Source: Pseudoxanthomonas helianthi (GTDB lineage: Bacteria; Pseudomonadota; Gammaproteobacteria; Xanthomonadales; Xanthomonadaceae). Taken from it: a stretch of 64,000 nt of DNA. The stretch lies in assembly GCF_017939625.1 (NCBI RefSeq), contig NZ_JAGKTC010000002.1, forward strand, positions 473,420 through 537,419, written 5' to 3'. Position numbers and translations under genes: made by a program. The notes below the pieces were generated by a model. It worked only from the letters and a program-made list of their open reading frames with translations, searched no databases and was not told the DNA's origin. Each line of letters begins with the position of its first letter. Position 1 is the stretch's first letter. Shown here in pieces: positions 53,863 through 60,175 of this stretch.

Positions 53863-54096
53863 ATGACCACCGATTCACAACAAGCAGACCGGCCGCTGAC
53901 CACCAAGCAGGCGGCTGAAGCTCTGAACGTCACCCCGCACACCTTGGAGAACTGGCGGCATGCAGGCCGAGGGCCGCGCTTTATCCGCTATTCCCGCACC
54001 TGCATCCGCTACCGCCCCGCCGATCTAGACGCTTGGCTGGCGCAGCGAGCCGCTGAAAGCGCTACCGACTCGCAGCTGTCCGCTGCCGCGCAGTAA
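53863..54096 (+). CDS. MerR/excisionase-type helix-turn-helix protein
   Basis: The 77-aa protein has LTTKQAAEALNVTPHTLENW followed by RHAGRGPRFIRYSRTCIRYR, the HTH_17/Xis winged-helix pattern, ending with a helix DLDAWLAQRA. Such small proteins act as directionality factors or regulators in integrated elements. A promoter-like motif pair lies just upstream. Confidence 0.88.
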   Translation: MTTDSQQADRPLTTKQAAEALNVTPHTLENWRHAGRGPRFIRYSRTCIRYRPADLDAWLAQRAAESATDSQLSAAAQ

Positions 54097-54105
54097 TCAT
54101 CTCCC

Positions 54106-54143
54106 GCGTCTAGCAGCCCTCGTCGGGGCCGCCCACTAGACGC
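54106..54143. repeat. GCGTCTAG inverted repeat
   Basis: GCGTCTAG (54106-54113) and CTAGACGC (54136-54143) form an 8-bp inverted repeat across a GC-rich loop in the gap after the HTH gene. No U-run follows. It is either an operator or a weak transcription stop. Confidence 0.5.
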
Positions 54144-54220
54144 ATCCCGCGAACTCCCTTGCTGCCCTCTGCCCCGCCCTGGTGGGAGCGGAACGGGCTG
54201 CCTTTGTCTTTGAGATACCC

Positions 54221-54622
54221 ATGAAACGAAACACCAAGCCCGAGACCTTCACCGGTCCCGATGGCACCGCACTTGCTCGCGTACCCCTCGCTGGATCGAA
54301 GGGGCATGCAGTTATCGAATTAGCCGATTATTCGGCGCTGATCGCTGCCGGAGTGTCCCCTTACTGGGCCTTCAGTTCCGCTGCCCCTACCCGAAGCTAC
54401 GTGTGCGTAAAGCGCGGAAGGAAGCTGTTTCCCGTCGCTCGCTTCATCGTCAGTGCTGGTCATAGGCAGGTAGTGCGCTACCGCGATGGCAACCACCTGA
54501 ACCTGAGGCGATCCAATCTGTACATCGATTCCGGTCCTGCGAAGAGCGCATGCGTTGCTGCGCAGCCGCTAGTTGTAGACGGCCGAGGCGCAGCCCCTGC
54601 ATTGAGGATGCAGCATGCCTGA
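54221..54622 (+). CDS. HNH-like DNA-binding protein
   Basis: The 133-aa protein has VRYRDGNHLNLRRSNLYI near its C-terminal third, resembling the V.H.dgn.lDnR..NL core of HNH endonucleases, but with the usual first His replaced. It may be an inactive or variant HNH protein. ATG 54221 is used; an upstream in-frame ATG adds 13 residues. The gene overlaps the next start by eight bases. Confidence 0.6.
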   Translation: MKRNTKPETFTGPDGTALARVPLAGSKGHAVIELADYSALIAAGVSPYWAFSSAAPTRSYVCVKRGRKLFPVARFIVSAGHRQVVRYRDGNHLNLRRSNLYIDSGPAKSACVAAQPLVVDGRGAAPALRMQHA

Positions 54623-57600
54623 CCATCCGAGGGCGACAAATGGTCAGGAGCTAAACGAGTACTTCGCGCTGACGGGTGACGCCACGCCAATCCAGAGCGA
54701 GGCCGAAATTCGGTCCGAGCAATACGCGGCCGAGCAAAAGGCCAAGGCCGTGGACTTCTCTCAGATCTATCAGGCCGGTGTCGAGAACAATCACACCGTC
54801 ACCAACGTGATGCAGTTCATGGAGATGACGGGCTTTGAGTTCGATGACACCTATGAACTTGATCCCGCGAAGTTGGTGAAAGACCTAACGGAGCGCGGCA
54901 TTCCCATTGATTGGACCGACGAATTCGGCGACGTAGTTAGCCAGCAGCACTACGAAGCGAAGCTGAGGGTCTACCAGCAGCGGGCTGAGAACGACCGCAT
55001 GATGACCAACGCGGGCGGAAAGGGCTTCGGCGCAATGCTGCTGTCGAGCCTGTCAGACCCTGTGGCGTTCGCCGTGGATGCCGTCGCTGCGCCACTCTCC
55101 GCAGGCACGAAGGGCGGCAAGCTCTATCGCGTGGGAAAGGCGGCGCTGGGCGCGGGAGTCTCTAACACCATCGCAGGCTCCCTGCAAGGTTTGGCCGATC
55201 CGAACTATGACGCCAATGCCATGCTGGTCGACTTCACGGCGGGAACGAGTCTCGGCGTGCTTATTGAAGGTGGCGGAACGCTACTGCGCAGAGAGGAACG
55301 TAAGGAACTGTTCGACGCATTGAACCGTTCGATGCGCAAGGCCGTCCCTAGTGCCTTCGGTGACGACACGCTGTCGGCCGCACGCGCTAGCGGCACGCAT
55401 GTAGAGAGCCTGGTGGGCGTACAGACCGCACTTGGTGAGGGCCGGGTAAAGTCGGCTCGCGAGGCGTTGGAAGATCTGACCGACGACCTCGGGCCGCTGC
55501 GGTCCGCTATCGATAAGCGCGTCCGTCTGGATGCCATGCGCTATGTGGACCAGCAGGGCGAAACCGGCCGAACGCTGCTACGCGCCCTCCATTCCGACCC
55601 CGTAGGCGTCAAGGGCGACGCCGTGAACGCCACGGGCGCTGTCGAGAGAGCCAATCGTCTCAGAGGCGTTCTGACGCACCTGTGGCGCGTCGGCGATGAC
55701 GGCAGCAGCGGATGGGAAGGCGCGGTGCGTGAATCGTTCGAAGGCCAAGGTAAGCGCGGCGTTCGCGGCTGGTGGAATCGGCAGTTCTCTTTGGATGGCC
55801 GCGAAGGGTTCTCCCGCGCGGTCGGTGAGACAGCACTGACCGGCATGAAGCATGCGGACCCTGCCGTGAACAAAGCGGCGGCGCATCTGGAGTCGGTGGT
55901 CATGCCCCGGGTCTGGGATGAAGGTGCGCGGGCTGGTGTCCGGGGCATGGATGCCAGCGGTGGCCTGATGGGCTACGCGATGCCTCGCGTACTACGTGGC
56001 GATCTGTGGCAGTTCATCCGCGACCTTGGCGGTAAGGACACTCGCGTTCTGGAAGAGCCACTAACGGAGATGTTCGCTGCGGCGATCCGTGGCGGCCGTC
56101 AGGGACTTGGACTGCCTGTAGACGAAGAGACCACCATGAAGGCTGCCAAGGCGTACGTTGGCCGCGTTATGGGAGCGAAGGCTGATCCTCTCGGCGGTAT
56201 CGACCGCATGACTGAACTACGCCTCGACTACCTAGAGGACGTACTGGAAGAGGCAGGAGTAAAGCAGGACGAGATCGCCGAGATCGTCGCGAAGTTCACA
56301 CCTGAGGCGACAAAGGGCGGAGCGGTTCCGACCGCGAGACTGAAGCAGCGTCTGCCGTTGGACATGACAGTAAGCGTCACGCTAGAAGACGGGACGCGGC
56401 TTCGCATGGTCGACCTTTTCGACACCCACGCCGAGCGCGTAGTTGATAACTACCTCCGCGAGATGTCGGGACACATCGCACTTGGACAGAGCGGCTACGG
56501 TTCGTGGCGCGAAGTAGACGGTCTGATTACCCAGCTGCATGCAGTAGAGAAGCAGCTAGACGCCGATGGCGCGAAGGTTGCCCGCATGTTCCTCCGGAAC
56601 ATCCTTGGCAGGCCGATGGTCGAGAGCGAGACGAGCGACTTTGCGCGGATTGCTCGCATGGGGATGGACGTGAATTTCCTATCCACCATGGGTTCTGTGA
56701 TGTTCTCCATGCTGGCGGAGAACGGAAAGGTTCTCGGGCTGACCGGGTTCCGGGCTGCAATGAAGCAAGTTCCCGCGCTGGCATCGGTGGTCAGGCAGGC
56801 GATGAACGGCACGCTTGACGATGGCATGGCCCGTCAGATGGCTAGTCTGTTCGGTACCGGCATGTCGATGCTGAAGAATCAGGTGTCGCTCCGGGCTGAC
56901 GACTACAACATTCCAGGGTTTTCCGATGGGCTGCTTGGGAAGGTGGATCGTGCGGCACAGAGAGCAAAGCGGTTCCAGACCATCGCGTCGGGCCTCGGGC
57001 CAATTACCGACATGCAGCAGCTGTTCTACGGTCGCGCCATGCTCCAGCGCCTTTACGATGACGCACAGCGCGACGGCATGAGCAAAGCCCTTCGCTCCCG
57101 ATTCAAGGACTATGGATTGGGAGAGGAAGAGATTGACGCGGTGCTGCAGCATCTAAAGGGCGCTGAAGCTAAGGGCGGCGTTCTCGTAGATCCCAAGTTG
57201 GACGATCTGCCCGACAAGCTGAAAGTCCGCTTTGCCGAGGCCATGAACCGCGCGACCCGGCACGTCATCCAAGAGTTAGACGTGGGCGCGGTTCCGGAGT
57301 GGATGCATGGAGGCTTCGCTAAACTGCTAATGCAGTTCCGCACCTTCACTATCGGTGCATGGACGCGACACACCCTCCACGGATTCGCGAAGCATGACAG
57401 CATCGCGGCAGTGCAGTTCGCCACGTCCATGGCGTTCTCAGCTGCTGGCTACGTCGGGATGGTCTACGTGAATCATGCGGCCGACGCTGAGCGACGCAAG
57501 CGAATGCTGGAGCCTGAGGCCATCGCCAAGATGGCATTTGCTCGCGCTAGCGATTCGTCGATCGTTCCCATGCTTTGGGACACGGCGGCCGACTTCCTAG

Positions 57601-57869
57601 GGTTTGAACAGCAGTTTAGCTACGGCCGCAGTGGTGGCCTTGGGACTGACTTGGTCGGCGGCAATCCAACCATTAGCACGCTTGATCGGCTGGGCACGGT
57701 CGCCAAGATTCCAGCTAGTGCCGCTCGCGGCGAAGTGACACAGGAACAGGTTCAGGCAGCCATGGGCCTGATCTGGCTAAACCGGCTGCCCGGACTGCTG
57801 AACCTGCAGCACATTCTCTCGGAAGACTTCCCGTCAGCGCGGGACGTGGAAGAGGCTTCGGGGCAGTAG
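54615..57869 (+). CDS. Podovirus-type internal virion (DNA-ejection) protein
   Basis: The 1,084-aa protein is helical, without cysteine-rich or enzyme motifs that I recognise. Its C-terminal third has LLMQFRTFTIGAWTRHTLHG (residues about 904-923) and a hydrophobic segment with SAAGYVGMVYVNHA. Further on, SSIVPMLWDTAADFLGFEQQ leads into a proline-containing tail. This order is typical of the large internal core (ejection) proteins of T7-like podoviruses. The lytic transglycosylase domain of T7 gp16 is not visible. The ATG is inside the end of the HNH-like gene, with GAGGATG upstream. It is the only virion-type gene in the element. Confidence 0.75.
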   Translation: MPDHPRATNGQELNEYFALTGDATPIQSEAEIRSEQYAAEQKAKAVDFSQIYQAGVENNHTVTNVMQFMEMTGFEFDDTYELDPAKLVKDLTERGIPIDWTDEFGDVVSQQHYEAKLRVYQQRAENDRMMTNAGGKGFGAMLLSSLSDPVAFAVDAVAAPLSAGTKGGKLYRVGKAALGAGVSNTIAGSLQGLADPNYDANAMLVDFTAGTSLGVLIEGGGTLLRREERKELFDALNRSMRKAVPSAFGDDTLSAARASGTHVESLVGVQTALGEGRVKSAREALEDLTDDLGPLRSAIDKRVRLDAMRYVDQQGETGRTLLRALHSDPVGVKGDAVNATGAVERANRLRGVLTHLWRVGDDGSSGWEGAVRESFEGQGKRGVRGWWNRQFSLDGREGFSRAVGETALTGMKHADPAVNKAAAHLESVVMPRVWDEGARAGVRGMDASGGLMGYAMPRVLRGDLWQFIRDLGGKDTRVLEEPLTEMFAAAIRGGRQGLGLPVDEETTMKAAKAYVGRVMGAKADPLGGIDRMTELRLDYLEDVLEEAGVKQDEIAEIVAKFTPEATKGGAVPTARLKQRLPLDMTVSVTLEDGTRLRMVDLFDTHAERVVDNYLREMSGHIALGQSGYGSWREVDGLITQLHAVEKQLDADGAKVARMFLRNILGRPMVESETSDFARIARMGMDVNFLSTMGSVMFSMLAENGKVLGLTGFRAAMKQVPALASVVRQAMNGTLDDGMARQMASLFGTGMSMLKNQVSLRADDYNIPGFSDGLLGKVDRAAQRAKRFQTIASGLGPITDMQQLFYGRAMLQRLYDDAQRDGMSKALRSRFKDYGLGEEEIDAVLQHLKGAEAKGGVLVDPKLDDLPDKLKVRFAEAMNRATRHVIQELDVGAVPEWMHGGFAKLLMQFRTFTIGAWTRHTLHGFAKHDSIAAVQFATSMAFSAAGYVGMVYVNHAADAERRKRMLEPEAIAKMAFARASDSSIVPMLWDTAADFLGFEQQFSYGRSGGLGTDLVGGNPTISTLDRLGTVAKIPASAARGEVTQEQVQAAMGLIWLNRLPGLLNLQHILSEDFPSARDVEEASGQ

Positions 57870-57891
57870 CTCCCGCGTTCCACCTTTAACT

Positions 57892-57965
57892 CTCACGCCG
57901 CGCGTAGCGGCGTCCCCTCACCAACTACCACCGGGACCGGTGCGAAGCACTCCGCTTCGCGCCGC
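57892..57965 (+). other. Hairpins in the spacer before the AlpA gene
   Basis: ACGCCGC...GCGGCGT and GCGAAG...CTTCGC stems in a 128-bp gap. Neither has a U-run; they may weaken read-through from the long gene. Confidence 0.4.
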
Positions 57966-57997
57966 GTTTCCGCGTGGCCGAAATCAGAATCTGAAAG

Positions 57998-58234
57998 ATG
58001 AGTGCAACCGAACAAGTAGCCATTCCCGGCATCCCTGATCCGATCCTTCGCGAGAAGCTAGTCCTTCGCGCAACCGGCCTGACCAGTTCCACGCTGGACC
58101 GGCTGGTACGCAGTGGAGCCTTTCCGCCAAAGCTGCGCCTTGGTCCCCGCTCAGTCGGCTGGTTGGCGTCGGCCGTCAATGCATGGATCGCCGCCAAAGT
58201 CGCCGAGGCGCAGTCGGCGCGGCTGGTCGCGTAG
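57998..58234 (+). CDS. AlpA-family regulator / excisionase
   Basis: The 78-aa protein has ILREKLVLRATGLTSSTLDR and LVRSGAFPPKLRLGPRSVGW, the AlpA/Xis pattern, and a final helix VNAWIAAKV. AlpA proteins activate integrase genes or act as excisionases in P4-like and PICI-like elements. It is placed at the opposite end from the integrase. Confidence 0.92.
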   Translation: MSATEQVAIPGIPDPILREKLVLRATGLTSSTLDRLVRSGAFPPKLRLGPRSVGWLASAVNAWIAAKVAEAQSARLVA

Positions 58235-58301
58235 CTGGGAAAGAGAGAAGGCCAGAAAAGCAAAAGGGGAGACGGATGAAAGCCCGGTAACAGCATCGCT
58301 G

Positions 58302-58323
58302 TTTGCCGTACTTTTGCCGTACT
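58302..58323 (+). repeat. Right arm-type integrase site (TTTGCCGTACT x2)
   Basis: The same tandem pair of 11-mers as at 47993-48014 (58302-58312 and 58313-58323), 33 bp inside attR. Orientation is the same as on the left. Confidence 0.85.
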
Positions 58324-58355
58324 CCCCAATACCCAATGAGCTAAGTCATTGTTTT

Positions 58356-58404
58356 ATTGGTGGGCGGTACAGGGTTCGAACCTGTGACCCCTACCATGTC
58401 AAGG
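58356..58404. repeat. Right attachment site (attR)
   Basis: The exact 49-bp partner of attL; it lies within the intact tRNA-Val gene, so integration kept a functional tRNA. Confidence 0.95.
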
Positions 58405-58432
58405 TAGTGCTCTACCGCTGAGCTAACCGCCC
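58358..58432 (-). tRNA. tRNA-Val (anticodon GAC)
   Basis: On the minus strand the sequence folds into a 75-nt tRNA: acceptor GGGCGGT/ACCGCCC, D arm GCTC/GAGC, anticodon stem CTACC/GGTAG with loop TTGACAT (anticodon GAC, valine), T arm ACAGG/CCTGT with TTCGAAC, and encoded CCA. The 3' part is the integration target of the element. Confidence 0.96.
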
Positions 58433-58535
58433 GATTTCGCCCCTTGCGGGGGCGCGCATGATAGCACCGGAAACCGCCGCGGGGAACCTCGCGGGCCGGT
58501 CTGGGTGGCCGGTGCCGACGGGGTCTTGCTCTGTC

Positions 58536-60053
58536 CTACCTCGCCACCGGCTCCGCCTTGCAGTTCTGGGCAATGAATTCCTCGTGTGTGGGCATCAGGT
58601 CGACCACCCCATGCATGACCCGGCGCACGTCGGCCAGCATCCCTTCGACGAAGGCCTCGGGCTTGGCGTCGGCTAGGCCATGGTAGCCGTGCGGGTGGAT
58701 GCCTTGCCCGTACATGACCTGAAACCAGCTGACTTCGCTGAACAACTCGTTGTTGATCCGGTAGACCCGACCGTTGCTGCGGAACAGCTCAACCTTGTGG
58801 CGCAGCGTGTCGGGGATCGGCATCGTGCGGCAGTAGTTCCAGAACTCGGAATCGTCGCGCCGGGTGGCGTGATAGTGCAGGACTATGAAGTCGCGGATCT
58901 GCTCGTATTCCTGTATCGACTGGCGGTTGAATTCGTCGATGTCGGCCTGGTCGAAGTTGCGGTTGGGGAAGAACGCGACCAGCCGGGAAATGGCCTTCTG
59001 CACCAGGTGGATCGAGGTCGATTCCAATGGTTCCATGAAGCCGCCGGCCAAGCCCACGGCGACCACGTTCTTGTTCCAGAACTGCTTGCGCCTGCCGGTG
59101 GTGAACTTGATCGGGCGTGGATCGGCCAACGCTTCGCCATCCAGGTTGCGCATCAGAATGTTGGCGGCCTCGTCATCGCTCATGTACTCGCTGCAATACA
59201 CATGACCATTTCCGATCCGGCTCTGCAGCGGAATGCGCCATTGCCAGCCCGCCTTGTGAGCGGTCGATCGGGTGTAGGGCGTCAGCGGCGACACCGAGGC
59301 GCACGGCACCGCCAGCGCCCGGTTGCAGGGGAGCAAGTGACTCCAATCCTCGTAACCCGTCTGCAAGGTGCGCTCGATCAGAAGGCCGTGGAAGCCCGAG
59401 CAATCGACGAACAGGTCTGCGGCATGGACGTCGCCGTTGGCCAAGGTGACCGATGTGACGAACCCGGATTCAGGGTGCTGCTGCACGCTGGAGATGCGGC
59501 CTTCGATCCGGACGGCGCCATGTTGCTCGGCGTAACGGCGCAGGAAGCGCGCGTACAACCCAGCGTCGAAATGGAAAGCGTGGGCGATGTCCTGCAGCGG
59601 CGAGTTCGGGTACTTGTCCGTCGCCCGCATGAATTTGTTCTTTTCGCAGGCCAGCAGGTTGATCGAATAGTTTTCGAGGCCGTCGGCCTTGCCGGCCTGG
59701 CGCATCTTCAACCAGAAATGCGGGAAATCGACCACTCCGGTGCTGTGGCCCATGGTGCCGAAACCATGCGTGTAGGTTTCGCCGATGGCGCCCCAGTCGC
59801 GGAACTGGATTCCCAGCTTGAACGTGGCCTGGGTCGCCTTGATGAACTCGTCTTCGTCGATGCCGAGCGCCTTGTTGAAATTGACGATTGGGGGAATCGT
59901 CGCTTCGCCGACGCCAACGATGCCGATTTCATCGGACTCGACCAGATGCAGGTCCATGTCCTTGCCGAGGGCCTGGGACAGGAAGGCGGCGGTCATCCAC
60001 CCGGCGCTGCCGCCGCCGACGATGATCACCTTGCGGATGCGGTTGTCGGTCAT
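58536..60053 (-). CDS. Tryptophan halogenase-like flavoprotein
   Basis: The 505-aa FAD-dependent protein has VIIVGGGSAGWMTAAFL at the N-terminus and the GWQWRIPL motif of flavin halogenases. FMEPLESTSIHLVQ contains the Glu of the active site. Real halogenation is not certain; in Xanthomonadaceae such genes often stand next to TonB-dependent receptors, as here, and may act on a nutrient or metabolite. It is separated from the receptor gene by a strong terminator, so it probably has its own promoter. AGAGG before the ATG supports the start. Confidence 0.9.
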   Translation of the reverse strand: MTDNRIRKVIIVGGGSAGWMTAAFLSQALGKDMDLHLVESDEIGIVGVGEATIPPIVNFNKALGIDEDEFIKATQATFKLGIQFRDWGAIGETYTHGFGTMGHSTGVVDFPHFWLKMRQAGKADGLENYSINLLACEKNKFMRATDKYPNSPLQDIAHAFHFDAGLYARFLRRYAEQHGAVRIEGRISSVQQHPESGFVTSVTLANGDVHAADLFVDCSGFHGLLIERTLQTGYEDWSHLLPCNRALAVPCASVSPLTPYTRSTAHKAGWQWRIPLQSRIGNGHVYCSEYMSDDEAANILMRNLDGEALADPRPIKFTTGRRKQFWNKNVVAVGLAGGFMEPLESTSIHLVQKAISRLVAFFPNRNFDQADIDEFNRQSIQEYEQIRDFIVLHYHATRRDDSEFWNYCRTMPIPDTLRHKVELFRSNGRVYRINNELFSEVSWFQVMYGQGIHPHGYHGLADAKPEAFVEGMLADVRRVMHGVVDLMPTHEEFIAQNCKAEPVAR

Positions 60054-60118
60054 TCAAGCCTCTTTCGATACCACGTGCGCCATCTATCGTAATCCGTATC
60101 CTGAGCGAGGCGGGGGCC

Positions 60119-60151
60119 AAAAAAACTTTGCCGACCCGGAGGTCGGCAAAG
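60119..60151 (-). terminator. Terminator after the TonB-dependent receptor
   Basis: On the minus strand CTTTGCCGACC pairs with GGTCGGCAAAG around TCCG and is followed by seven U. It is a perfect 11-bp stem, placed between the receptor and halogenase genes. Confidence 0.95.
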
Positions 60152-60175
60152 CGAGGAACTGCCTGAGGGCTGCGA

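Larger units (their letters stand above)
47861..58404. mobile_element. Integrated satellite-like element in tRNA-Val
   Basis: The element is 10.5 kb from repeat to repeat. It has a tyrosine integrase at the left end and an AlpA-like protein at the right end, shared 11-bp tandem sites inside both ends, and less GC-biased codon use than the flanking chromosome. It carries one virion-type gene (a podovirus ejection-like protein) but no capsid, portal, terminase or replication gene that I recognise. That makes it satellite-like rather than a full prophage, though a decayed prophage cannot be excluded. All its genes are on +. Confidence 0.9.

Noticed and set aside
53863-58234. The small HTH proteins as a toxin-antitoxin pair
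   Set aside because: They are separated by the long virion-type gene and both belong to the excisionase/AlpA type of DNA-binding proteins; no toxin partner is adjacent.
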